64,000 nt of DNA from JBMNUM01 sp050946275 (lineage in GTDB: Bacteria; Actinomycetota; Coriobacteriia; Coriobacteriales; CADBOM01): positions 1 to 64,000 of the forward strand of contig JBMNUM010000010.1 in the NCBI GenBank assembly GCA_050946275.1, written 5' to 3'. This document shows positions 51,662-59,790 of this stretch, piece by piece. Made by a program: the position numbers and the translations under genes. Numbering within the stretch: the stretch's first letter is position 1; every line of letters starts with the position of its first letter. The notes beneath the pieces are model-generated. The model was not told the DNA's origin. It saw nothing but the letters and a program-made list of their open reading frames with translations, and ran no database searches.

Positions 51662-52372
51662 ATGATCATCGCAATCGACGGACCGTCCGGCTCGGGCAAG
51701 ACGAGCGTCGCCAAGGAGGTCTCGAAGCGCCTCGGCTTCTACACGATCGACACGGGCGCGATGTACCGCGCTGTTACGTACCGCGGCCTGCAGGAGGGCT
51801 TCGACCTCGAGAACATCGCGACCCTCGACGGTCCCGACGCCCCCGCCGACGTGCGGGCGCGCATCGTCGAGATCGCCAACACCGAGCCCATCGCGTTCGA
51901 GTACGACACGACCGGCCAGCCCTCGAAGGTCTTCATCGGCGGCCAGGACGTGACGAAGCAGATCCGCACGCACGAGGTCGACGCGACCGTCTCGCTCGTC
52001 TCCGCGTGCTCTGACGTGCGCGCCGCGCTCACCGACCAGCAGCGCGCCATGGGGTCGAGGGTCGACACCGTTCTCGAGGGCCGCGACATCGGCACCGTGG
52101 TGTTCCCGAATGCCGACGTCAAGGTGTTCCTCACCGCGTCCGCCGAGGAGCGCGCCCGCCGTCGCGTCGCGCAGAACAAGGAGCGCGGCGTGGGCGACAC
52201 GGACGAGCAGGCGACGCTCGAGCTCATCAAGTACCGCGACAAGTACGACTCCTCGCGCGAGACGGCACCGCTGGCCCGCGCGGAGGATGCGATCGAGATC
52301 GACACGACCGACATGACGTTCGAGGAGGTCGTGACCACGATCGTCGGCCTCATCGAGGAGAAGCGCGCCTAG
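51662..52372 (+). CDS. cmk: Cytidylate kinase
   Basis: Phosphorylates CMP and dCMP. The P-loop is AIDGPSGSGKTSVAKEVS, then DTGAMYRAVTYRGL, the CMP-binding insert region VTKQIRTHEVDATVS and the lid EGRDIGTVVFPNADVKVFLTAS. Length is 236 residues. The start is ATG 51662 behind AGGAGAGAG. The aroA-cmk-plsC-ispH-der order is a widespread Gram-positive arrangement, kept here with two insertions. Confidence 0.95.
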   Translation: MIIAIDGPSGSGKTSVAKEVSKRLGFYTIDTGAMYRAVTYRGLQEGFDLENIATLDGPDAPADVRARIVEIANTEPIAFEYDTTGQPSKVFIGGQDVTKQIRTHEVDATVSLVSACSDVRAALTDQQRAMGSRVDTVLEGRDIGTVVFPNADVKVFLTASAEERARRRVAQNKERGVGDTDEQATLELIKYRDKYDSSRETAPLARAEDAIEIDTTDMTFEEVVTTIVGLIEEKRA

Positions 52373-52402
52373 CGGGCGCCGCGTGTTCGGGAGCCGGGAG
52401 CC

Positions 52403-53221
52403 ATGGGCGAGCTCAACGAGAAACTCGATAAGTACTATGACGGCGCGCTGGCCGACCAGAGCACGTTCCTGCGTGGCGCGGTCGTGACCGCGCGCTACAT
52501 CGTGGGCTCGGCCATCCGCTGGACCTTCCGCGCGCGCTACGAGAACCTCGAGGTGTTCGATAAGCTGCCCGAGGGTCGCGGCGTCGTCATCGCGGGCAAC
52601 CACTCCTCTTACACCGACCCGATGTTCGTGTTCGACGGCATCTGGCCGCGCCGCGTGCGCTTCATGGCCAAGGGAGAGCTGTTCACGCACAAGATCCTCG
52701 ACCACCTGCTCGCCTGGACGGGCGTGTTCCCCGTGTACACGGATGCGCGCGGCCGCAAGGCGATCAAGCGCTCTATCGCGTGCCTGAGGCGTGGCGAGAA
52801 CGTGGGGATCTTCCCCGAGGCGACGCGCGTCAAGTACGACGACCCGCGCGTGATCGAGCCGAGCGAGGGCGTCGCGCTCATCGCGAAGATGGCCGACACG
52901 CTCATCGTCCCCGTCGGCATCAAGGGCACGATCGACATCAGCCCGCACGGCTCCAAGCGCCTGCATTTCCCGAAGGTGGTCCTGCGCTTCGGCGACCCCA
53001 TCGACTGGCACGACTACAAGGACCTCGGCAAGAACGAGATGCTCACCGAGGTGACCGCCGAGACGATGCGCCGCGTGCGCCAGATCGTCGCGGACCTGGG
53101 TGGTGCTCCCGAGGTCATCCGCGTGGGGAAGGCCCCGGCGGCGGATGACGCCGCGGAGGCTGCCGGGGATGCCGGTGTCTCGGATCAGAAGGATCCCGCC
53201 CGGGACTCCGGGAAGGAGTAG
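52403..53221 (+). CDS. plsC: 1-acyl-sn-glycerol-3-phosphate acyltransferase (PlsC family)
   Basis: Acylates lysophosphatidic acid at the inner membrane face. The acyltransferase motif I is GNHSSYTDPMFVF (H-x4-D), and motif III is IFPEATRVKYDD. The C-terminal 40 residues are low-complexity (Ala/Asp). Length is 272 residues. The start is ATG 52403 behind CGGGAG. It lies between cmk and ispH, the usual context. Confidence 0.9.
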   Translation: MGELNEKLDKYYDGALADQSTFLRGAVVTARYIVGSAIRWTFRARYENLEVFDKLPEGRGVVIAGNHSSYTDPMFVFDGIWPRRVRFMAKGELFTHKILDHLLAWTGVFPVYTDARGRKAIKRSIACLRRGENVGIFPEATRVKYDDPRVIEPSEGVALIAKMADTLIVPVGIKGTIDISPHGSKRLHFPKVVLRFGDPIDWHDYKDLGKNEMLTEVTAETMRRVRQIVADLGGAPEVIRVGKAPAADDAAEAAGDAGVSDQKDPARDSGKE

Positions 53222-53225
53222 CGCC

Positions 53226-54068
53226 ATGGACATCATCGTCGCCGATCCCTCGGGAGCCTGCTACGGCGTCGAGCGAGCGCGGAACATGGCGCTCGAGGCC
53301 CTCGGGGATGATGCCGGCAAGGGTAACGTGCACACGTTCGGTCCCCTTATCCACAATCCGATCGTCGTCGCCGATCTCGAGGCGCGGGGAGCCCGCGTCG
53401 TCCGGGACATCAGCGAGATGGAGGAGGGCACGCTCGTCGTGCGCTCGCACGGAATCACCCGCGGGCAGTACGAGGAGGCGCAGCGTCGCGGCTTGCGCAT
53501 CGTCAACGCGACGTGCCCCCATGTGCGCCGTGTGCAGCAATCCGCCGCCCAGCTGGCGGCAGAGGGGCGGTTCGTCGTCATCGTCGGCGAGAAAGGCCAT
53601 CCCGAGGTGGAGGGCATCCTCTCCCATGCTGGGGAGCATGCCGCCATCGTGCTCGAGGCGAACGAGATTCCCGAGCTCGGCGAGGGCGCCCGCGTGGGCG
53701 TGGTCGTGCAGACGACCCAGTCTCCCGAGAAGCTCGCGGAGATAGTCGACGGACTCGGGGAGCGCGGTTACGACGTGGAGGTGCACGATACGATCTGCGC
53801 CGCGACGCGGAAGCGCCAGGAAGCCGCTCGCGGGCTCGCGGCGCAAGCCGACGTCATGGTCGTGATCGGCGGCCGTAACTCCGGCAACACGCGGCGCCTG
53901 GCCGAGATATGCTCCGAGGCGTGCCCGCGGACGCATCACATCGAGACATCCGGCGAGCTCGAGGCTTCCTGGTTCGCAGGCGCGCGCACCGTCGGCGTGA
54001 CGGCGGGCGCATCGACGCCGCAGGCCCATGTGGATGCGGTCGTCAAGGCCCTCGAGGAGATCGCGTGA
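53226..54068 (+). CDS. ispH: 4-hydroxy-3-methylbut-2-enyl diphosphate reductase IspH
   Basis: [4Fe-4S] enzyme making IPP and DMAPP, the last MEP step. The three cluster Cys are in SGACYGVERA, NATCPHVRR and HDTICAATRKRQ. Substrate motifs are FGPLIHNP, VRSHGI, EKGHPEV, GGRNSGNTRRL and VTAGASTP. Length is 280 residues, the short bacterial form (no S1 extension). The start is ATG 53226, 4 nt after plsC. Its stop overlaps the next ATG (TGATG). Confidence 0.96.
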   Translation: MDIIVADPSGACYGVERARNMALEALGDDAGKGNVHTFGPLIHNPIVVADLEARGARVVRDISEMEEGTLVVRSHGITRGQYEEAQRRGLRIVNATCPHVRRVQQSAAQLAAEGRFVVIVGEKGHPEVEGILSHAGEHAAIVLEANEIPELGEGARVGVVVQTTQSPEKLAEIVDGLGERGYDVEVHDTICAATRKRQEAARGLAAQADVMVVIGGRNSGNTRRLAEICSEACPRTHHIETSGELEASWFAGARTVGVTAGASTPQAHVDAVVKALEEIA

Positions 54069-55501
54069 TGAGCGACCCGATGCGCGGCGAGTCAAATGAG
54101 TCAAAGGGCGGTCCTCTGACTCATTCGCGAGCCGATTACGCGCCCACGACGCCTCCCGGGGCGACCGGGACCATCGTCGCGCACGTGGAGCCGGGTTCGC
54201 CGGCCGACGAGGCGGGCGTGCTCCCGGGCATGCGCGTCTTGAGCGCGGATGGCGAGCCGTTGCGCGACATCATCGACTGGTTCTGGCTTGCCGACGGATT
54301 CTCCGTCGAGCTCGAGGTGACCGACGGCATCCTCCATGGCACGACCGAGATGGTGCGCGAGCCGATGGAGAGCTGGGGACTCGAGTTCGCCGACAACCTC
54401 TTCGACGGGCTGCGGACATGCTGCAACGCCTGCACGTTCTGCTTCATGGCGATGCTCCCCGAGGGGATGCGCTCCGGCATGTACGTCCGCGACGACGATT
54501 ACCGCCTGTCGTTTCTGCAGGGCAACTTCGTCACGCTCACGAACATGACGGACGACGACGTGCAGCGTGTCATCGAGCAGGACCTCTCGCCGCTGCACAT
54601 GTCGCTGCACGCGGTCGACGCCGACGCGCGCCGCCAGCTCATGGGGCGCAACCATGCCCGCGGGCTCGAGGTGGCATGCGAGCTGCTCGACGCCGGGATC
54701 CGGCTCCACCTCCAGGTCGTGCTCGTGCCCGGCGTGAACGATGGCGCCGTGCTCGACGAGACGATCCGCTGGGCCATCGCGGAGGATAACGTCGAGTCGA
54801 TCGGCATCGTGCCCCTGGGGTACACGCGCTTCCAAGACCGCTTCGACACATCGTTCGCCGAGCCCGCCGCCGCCCGCGCCGTCATCGAGCAGGTGGGCGC
54901 GTATCAGCGCGAGCTCGCGGATGCGGGCTGGGTGGGGAAGGTCCAGCTCGCCGACGAGTTCTACGTCAACGCCTATGGTGCCGATGCGATCGCGCACCTA
55001 CCCGCCGCCGACGACTACGCCGGCTATCCACAGTACTTCGACGGCATCGGCATGCTCCGCGTCCTCGTGGACGAGTGGGGTGAGCTCGATTTTGGAACGC
55101 TCCCCGGGGGAACGTCCCAAAATGCGCTCATCGTGTGCGGGAGGTCGCTCGAGCCGGTGCTGCATGAGCTCGTCGCCGCCTCGCCGCTGGCGGACCGGGC
55201 CGAGGTGCTCGGCGTTGACAACCGCTTCTTCGGCGGTAACGTCGACGTGAGCGGCCTGCTCACCGGGGCCGACGTTGCGGAGGCGCTCGCGGAGCGCGTG
55301 GCCCGCATCGGTGAGGGCGGCGTGCGCGCCATACTCCCGTCGGCCATGTTCAACGACGATGGCCTCACCCTCGACGGCATGTCCGTGTCGGGTATCGAAA
55401 GCGCATCCGGCGTCCCCATCACCGTGGTATGCTATACGGCGAAGGAACTGATGGACGCGGTTCTGGGCGCAAGCATGCGTTCCGACCGCGTTGAGGGATA
55501 G
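54068..55501 (+). CDS. DUF512 family radical-SAM-like protein with PDZ domain
   Basis: A 477-residue member of the DUF512 family, which combines an N-terminal PDZ-like domain (PGSPADEAGVLPGMRVLSADG) with a Cys-rich radical-SAM-like core (RTCCNACTFCFMAMLPEGMR) and a C-terminal DUF512 domain. The biochemical role is unknown; the family often lies next to der, as here. Two repeat elements are translated: a family-2 unit near residues 9-19 and a family-1 palindrome near residues 341-352 (FGTLPGGTSQNA). The start is ATG 54068, overlapping the ispH stop. Confidence 0.87.
   Translation: MSDPMRGESNESKGGPLTHSRADYAPTTPPGATGTIVAHVEPGSPADEAGVLPGMRVLSADGEPLRDIIDWFWLADGFSVELEVTDGILHGTTEMVREPMESWGLEFADNLFDGLRTCCNACTFCFMAMLPEGMRSGMYVRDDDYRLSFLQGNFVTLTNMTDDDVQRVIEQDLSPLHMSLHAVDADARRQLMGRNHARGLEVACELLDAGIRLHLQVVLVPGVNDGAVLDETIRWAIAEDNVESIGIVPLGYTRFQDRFDTSFAEPAAARAVIEQVGAYQRELADAGWVGKVQLADEFYVNAYGADAIAHLPAADDYAGYPQYFDGIGMLRVLVDEWGELDFGTLPGGTSQNALIVCGRSLEPVLHELVAASPLADRAEVLGVDNRFFGGNVDVSGLLTGADVAEALAERVARIGEGGVRAILPSAMFNDDGLTLDGMSVSGIESASGVPITVVCYTAKELMDAVLGASMRSDRVEG
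54094..54125. repeat. Family-2 repeat inside the DUF512 gene
   Basis: AAATGAGTCAAAGG and CCTCTGACTCATT arms around a GCGGT core, translated in frame within the variable N-terminus. Confidence 0.8.
55090..55122. repeat. Family-1 palindrome inside the DUF512 gene
   Basis: TTTTGGAACGCTCCCC and GGGGGAACGTCCCAAAA pair with two mismatches. It lies well inside the coding sequence and keeps the frame. Confidence 0.85.
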
Positions 55502-55514
55502 ATTCGGGGCAAGG

Positions 55515-56822
55515 ATGTCTTTACCCATTGTGGCCGTCGTCGGCCGGCCGAACGTCGGCAAGTCGACGCTCGTCAACCGCGTCGCGCAAACCTCCGATGC
55601 CATCGTGCACGAGCATCGCGGCGTCACGCGCGACCGCTCGTACCACAAGGCCGATTGGAACGGACGCGAGTTCATAATCATCGACACCGGCGGCATCGAG
55701 ATGAGCGATGACGACCGGTTCCAGCAGTCGATCCGCAGCCAGGCGTTCATGGCGGCGGACGAGGCCGACGCCATCATCTTCATGGTGGACGGCCGCAGCG
55801 ACGTGACGAGCGACGACTCGGAGGTCGCCAAGCTGCTGAAGCGCACGAAAACGCCGGTCTTCCTCGTCGTCAACAAGATGGACAATCCCGACGACGAGAC
55901 CGCGATCTGGAACTACCTGCAGCTCGGCATCGGCGAGCCGTGGCCCATCTCGTCCCTGCACGGACACGGGACGGGCGACCTGCTCGATGCGGTCGTCAAG
56001 GTCCTGCCGACCTACGATGACGAGGACGACATCGACGCGATCGACGTGGCCATCATCGGCCGGCCGAACGCGGGCAAGTCGTCGCTGCTCAACTGCATGA
56101 CCGGCGCCGAGCGCTCCATCGTCTCGGACGTCGCGGGCACCACGCGCGACGCCATCGACGCCCTCATCGAGCACGACGGCAAGATGTACCGCCTCATCGA
56201 CACGGCGGGTATCCGCAAGAAGAGCGGCATCGTCGAGGACCTCGAGTACTACGGCTTCCTGCGCGCTATCCGCGCCATCGAGCGGGCCAAGGTCGCCATC
56301 CTCGTGATCGACGGCACGCTCGGTCTCACCGACCAGGACCAGAAGGTGGCGGGCATCGCCCGCGAGAAGGGCTGTGCGCTCATCATCTGCCTCAACAAAT
56401 GGGACGTGGTGACCGACCAGCGCGAGCGCAAGAAGATCACCGACCGCATAGAGGACCGCCTCATGTTCGTCGGCTATGCACCCGTTCAGCCCATCTCGGC
56501 GCTGACGGGGCGCAGCGTGCACCGCATCTGGCCGCTCATCGACCAGGTCGCCGCGAACCATTCGCAGCACATCTCCACGAGCAAGCTCAACGCGTTCCTC
56601 ACGGAGATCCGCGACTTCGGCTTCACGGTCTCGGAGGGCAAGAAGCGCCTCAAGATCAACTACGTGACGCAGACGCGCCAGGGGCCGCCGACGTTCACGT
56701 TCTTCTGCAACCATCCCGAGCTCGTCGACGGTAATTACGAGCGGTTTCTCGAGAACAGGATGCGCGAGAAGTTCGACTTGACGGGCACCCCCGTTAGGTT
56801 CATGTTCAGACGCAAGGGGTAG
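55515..56822 (+). CDS. der: Ribosome-assembly GTPase Der (EngA)
   Basis: Tandem-GTPase factor for 50S assembly. First G domain: GRPNVGKSTLVNR, DTGGI, NKMD. Second: GRPNAGKSSLLN, DTAGI, NKWD. A C-terminal KH-like domain follows (about 355-435; YVTQTRQGPPTFTFF). Length is 435 residues, typical. The start is ATG 55515 behind GGGGCAAGG; the ORF is open a little further upstream, but that overlaps the DUF512 end. Confidence 0.96.
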   Translation: MSLPIVAVVGRPNVGKSTLVNRVAQTSDAIVHEHRGVTRDRSYHKADWNGREFIIIDTGGIEMSDDDRFQQSIRSQAFMAADEADAIIFMVDGRSDVTSDDSEVAKLLKRTKTPVFLVVNKMDNPDDETAIWNYLQLGIGEPWPISSLHGHGTGDLLDAVVKVLPTYDDEDDIDAIDVAIIGRPNAGKSSLLNCMTGAERSIVSDVAGTTRDAIDALIEHDGKMYRLIDTAGIRKKSGIVEDLEYYGFLRAIRAIERAKVAILVIDGTLGLTDQDQKVAGIAREKGCALIICLNKWDVVTDQRERKKITDRIEDRLMFVGYAPVQPISALTGRSVHRIWPLIDQVAANHSQHISTSKLNAFLTEIRDFGFTVSEGKKRLKINYVTQTRQGPPTFTFFCNHPELVDGNYERFLENRMREKFDLTGTPVRFMFRRKG

Positions 56823-56837
56823 GATTACATCTTCGAT

Positions 56838-56862
56838 GGCGCTCCCGATGGGGGAGCGAGGG
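56838..56862. repeat. Hairpin between der and plsY
   Basis: GGCGCTCCC and GGGGAGCG arms around GAT, resembling the centre of family 1. It could act as a weak terminator. Confidence 0.45.
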
Positions 56863-56877
56863 GGATAGGGACAGGAC

Positions 56878-57606
56878 ATGGGAGAGGGTCTGGTCATAGG
56901 TCTGGCGATCGTCGTCGGGCTCGTCATCGCCTTCCTCATAGGCTCGATTCCGGGCGGCGTGATCGTCGGCAAGGTCATGGGCGGCATCGACATCCGCAAG
57001 CACGGGTCGGGCAACATCGGCACCACGAACTCGCTGCGCCTGCTCGGTTGGAAGGGCGGCGCGCTCGTCTGCGTGCTCGACATCCTCAAGGGCGTTTGCG
57101 GCGGGCTGGTGATGCTCGGCATCATTCACGCGCTCGGCGGGGCCTTCGCGGCGCTGCAGGCCGGCGGCGCATCGGCGCAGACGGTGGACCTCATCGTCGA
57201 CTGGGCGCGCGGCGGAGCGCTGATGCTCACCACGCTCGGCCACATGTACTCGCCATTCCTCAAGTTCAAGGGCGGCAAGGGCATCGCGACCTCGTTCGGC
57301 GGCTTCTGCGTGCTGTGCCCGTGGTGCGCGCTCGCGTCGCTCGTCGCGTTCCTGCTCGGATGCTTCCTCACGAAGTACGTCTCCATCGGTTCGATGGCCG
57401 GCGCCGTCGGATATCTGCTGTGCACGATCTTCGTCTACAACCAGCACATGCCGTGGATCGTCGTGGCGGTCATCGTCACGGCCGTCGTGTTCTACGCGCA
57501 CCGCGGCAACATCGGCAGGCTCGCGCGTGGCGAGGAGTCGCGCTTCTCCGTGGGTTCCAAGAAGACGATCGAGGAGGCCCGCGAGAAGGAGCAGCAGGGG
57601 AAGTGA
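56878..57606 (+). CDS. plsY: Glycerol-3-phosphate acyltransferase PlsY
   Basis: Membrane enzyme using acyl-phosphate to acylate glycerol 3-phosphate. It has the three loop motifs: IGSIPGGVIVGK, RKHGSGNIGTTNSLR and KFKGGKGIATSFG. About seven hydrophobic segments are present. A roughly 30-residue insert (ALQAGGASAQTVDLIVDWA) lengthens the second loop, giving 242 residues instead of about 200. The start is ATG 56878. Together with gpsA and plsC it covers phosphatidic acid synthesis. Confidence 0.92.
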   Translation: MGEGLVIGLAIVVGLVIAFLIGSIPGGVIVGKVMGGIDIRKHGSGNIGTTNSLRLLGWKGGALVCVLDILKGVCGGLVMLGIIHALGGAFAALQAGGASAQTVDLIVDWARGGALMLTTLGHMYSPFLKFKGGKGIATSFGGFCVLCPWCALASLVAFLLGCFLTKYVSIGSMAGAVGYLLCTIFVYNQHMPWIVVAVIVTAVVFYAHRGNIGRLARGEESRFSVGSKKTIEEAREKEQQGK

Positions 57607-57609
57607 TCG

Positions 57610-57640
57610 TGTGGGGCGCTCCTTGGGGGAGCGTTTCAAC
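57610..57640. repeat. Family-1 palindrome after plsY
   Basis: GTGGGGCGCTCC and GGGGGAGCGTTTCAAC match the family outline with a few changes. It may terminate plsY. Confidence 0.65.
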
Positions 57641-57645
57641 TTGAT

Positions 57646-57695
57646 AAAGGGGTCGGACCCCGATGTCATGGCAAAGGGGTCTGGCCCCTTTGTCG
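57646..57695. repeat. Double GGGGTC/GACCCC repeat before rpe
   Basis: AAAGGGGTCGGACCCCG (57646-57662) and AAAGGGGTCTGGCCCCTTT (57674-57692) are two short palindromes, a third repeat type, reminiscent of REP sequences. Confidence 0.7.
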
Positions 57696-57713
57696 GGCCG
57701 GAAAGGAAACCTG

Positions 57714-58391
57714 ATGGGTATTTTGATGGCTCCGTCGATTCTCTCGGCGGATTTCATGAACCTCGAGCGCGATGTGCGCAACATCTCCGTGCACGGGGCG
57801 GATCTCATCCACTTCGATGTGATGGATGGGCATTTCGTTCCCAACCTCACGCTCGGCGTCCCGTTCGTGAAGGCCATGAAGAAGATCACCGACACGCCGC
57901 TCGACGTGCATCTCATGATCGACAATCCCGCCGACCAGATCGACTGGTACCTCGACGCCGGCGCGGACATCGCGACGGTCCACGTGGAGGCCTTCGGCTC
58001 GCCGCGCGAGTGCCGCGATCTGCTGCACCACATCCGCGAGCGCGAGGTCCGCAGCGGCATCGCGATCAGCCCGGACACCCCCGTCTCGGAGCTCTACGAC
58101 GTCCTCGACCTGGCCGACGTGCTGCTCGTCATGAGCGTGCATCCGGGTTTCGGCGGCCAGTCGTTCATCGAGTCGACGCCCGATAAGATCTCCGAGATCG
58201 TCGAGTTCTGCTCGCAGGAGGGCCTCTCGCCCCTGATCGAGGTCGACGGCGGCATCAACGCGAAGACGGCGCCGCTCGTGACGGAGCGCGGCGCGACGGC
58301 GCTCGTGGCGGGCAACGCCGTGTTCGGACAGCCCGACCACGTGGTGGCCATGGAGGCCATCCGCGCCGCCGGCGAGGCCGGCGCAAGGTAG
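57714..58391 (+). CDS. rpe: Ribulose-phosphate 3-epimerase
   Basis: Interconverts ribulose 5-phosphate and xylulose 5-phosphate. The TIM barrel has APSILSADFMNLERDV, HFDVMDGHFVPNLTLG (metal-binding His/Asp), DVHLMIDNP, MSVHPGFGGQSF and VDGGINAKT. Length is 225 residues. The start is ATG 57714 behind GGAAAGGAAA. It is preceded by repeats and followed by a family-2 repeat. Confidence 0.95.
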   Translation: MGILMAPSILSADFMNLERDVRNISVHGADLIHFDVMDGHFVPNLTLGVPFVKAMKKITDTPLDVHLMIDNPADQIDWYLDAGADIATVHVEAFGSPRECRDLLHHIREREVRSGIAISPDTPVSELYDVLDLADVLLVMSVHPGFGGQSFIESTPDKISEIVEFCSQEGLSPLIEVDGGINAKTAPLVTERGATALVAGNAVFGQPDHVVAMEAIRAAGEAGAR

Positions 58392-58397
58392 CGCGAT

Positions 58398-58424
58398 ACG
58401 TCGAAGGACCGTCCTTCGACTCGT
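58398..58424. repeat. Family-2 repeat between rpe and the desulfurase
   Basis: GTCGAAGGAC and GTCCTTCGAC form a perfect palindrome around one base, with ACGT... and ...TCGT ends. It is the cleanest copy of the family. Confidence 0.85.
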
Positions 58425-58451
58425 CTATTTCATCGAAAGCAGGGGACTGCC

Positions 58452-59660
58452 GTGTCCGATTCATTGCGCAGATATCTCGACTATGCCGCGACGACGCCGC
58501 TCGACGAGCGTGTTCTCGAGGCCATGATGCCCTTCCTCGGCGGCCCGTCGGGGATGTTCGGGAATGCGAGCGCGCTGTATTCCGAGGGCAAGGCCGCCCA
58601 TGCCGCCGTCGAGGATGCCCGTCGCATCGTCGCAGGGCTCATCGGCGTGCGCGACCCCTACGAGATCGTGTTCACCTCGGGCGGCACCGAGTCGGACAAC
58701 ATGGCCGTGCGCGGAATGGCGCTCGCGGCTCGTTCGCGCGTCGGCAAGGCGAAGGGCCCGGGGCATGTCGTGGCATCGTCGTTCGAGCACAAGGCCGTGC
58801 TCGACGCCGTCCGCTCGCTCAAGGCCGATGGCTTCGAGGTGACGTTCGTCGACCCCGATCCGAGCGGCTTCGTGGCGCCCGCCTCGCTCGAGGCGGCCAT
58901 GCGGCCCGATACGCTCGTCGTGAGCGTCATGATGGCGAACAACGAGGTGGGAACCGTGCAGCCGGTTCGCGAGCTGGCGGAGGTCTCCCATGCCCGCGGT
59001 GCGCTGTTCCACACCGATGCCGTCGCGGCGGTGGGGAAGGTGCCGGTCGACGTGGCCGAGCTGGGCGTGGACGCCCTGAGCTTCACCGCGCATAAGATCT
59101 GCGGTCCGAAAGGCACCGGCGCGCTCTATCTCTCCAAGCGCGCTCCGTTCTCGCCGATTCTGCATGGCGGCGGGCAGGAGCGCGGCAAGCGCCCCGGCAC
59201 CTACAACGCCGCCGGTATCGTGGGTCTCGCCCGCGCCGTCGAGCTCGCATGCGGAACCGATGCGGTTGCCGAGGCGAGGCGGCTGTGCGCGATGCGCGAC
59301 GCGTTCATCCAGCGCGTGGCGGATGGGGCGGGGAGCGGTTTCCCGGCTCATCGGGGCGGGGGAGCGATCGCACGCCTCGCCACCGGCATCCCGGATGGGG
59401 ATGTCTCGCGCCATCTTCCCGGATTGGTGCCGCTGCTCTTCGCGGACCGCTATTCCGAGGATCTGGTGATGGACCTCGACCTGCTGGGGTTCGCCGTCTC
59501 GGGCGGCTCGGCCTGCACGGCCAGCCAGGCCAAGCCGAGCCATGTCCTCAAGTCGATGGGCTACGACGACGAGGAAGCCTCGCGCTTCCTCCGCGTGAGC
59601 TTCGGCCGTTTCACGGAGCAGGCCGACCTCGACGACCTCGCCGACGCGCTCGCAAGGTGA
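58452..59660 (+). CDS. Cysteine desulfurase (NifS/IscS family)
   Basis: PLP enzyme supplying sulfur for Fe-S clusters or tRNA thiolation. It has RYLDYAATTPLDERVLEAM, the PLP Lys in FTAHKICGPKGTGALY, and the sulfur-accepting Cys in VSGGSACTASQAKPSHVL. Length is 402 residues. The start is GTG 58452 behind GCAGGGGA. No iscU or mnmA neighbour is in the window, so the acceptor is unknown; iscS/nifS naming is left open. Confidence 0.93.
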   Translation: MSDSLRRYLDYAATTPLDERVLEAMMPFLGGPSGMFGNASALYSEGKAAHAAVEDARRIVAGLIGVRDPYEIVFTSGGTESDNMAVRGMALAARSRVGKAKGPGHVVASSFEHKAVLDAVRSLKADGFEVTFVDPDPSGFVAPASLEAAMRPDTLVVSVMMANNEVGTVQPVRELAEVSHARGALFHTDAVAAVGKVPVDVAELGVDALSFTAHKICGPKGTGALYLSKRAPFSPILHGGGQERGKRPGTYNAAGIVGLARAVELACGTDAVAEARRLCAMRDAFIQRVADGAGSGFPAHRGGGAIARLATGIPDGDVSRHLPGLVPLLFADRYSEDLVMDLDLLGFAVSGGSACTASQAKPSHVLKSMGYDDEEASRFLRVSFGRFTEQADLDDLADALAR

Positions 59661-59707
59661 CGGACCCGCCTTGTTTGGCAGGTCCGGACATTAATTCAGT
59701 CTCCTCG

Positions 59708-59762
59708 TTGACTGCACCTCCCGTTCGGTGCACAATGGAACTCCGATATAGAACATATGTTC
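59708..59762 (+). promoter_or_regulatory. dinB promoter with LexA-type SOS box
   Basis: TTGACT (59708-59713) and CACAAT (59731-59736) have 17-nt spacing. GAACATATGTTC (59751-59762), a perfect match to the Gram-positive LexA/DinR operator core (GAACnnnnGTTC), lies at the expected start site, where repressor binding would block transcription. Confidence 0.78.
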
Positions 59763-59790
59763 GATAGTGGGAGCCAAGAGAGGAGGTGCC

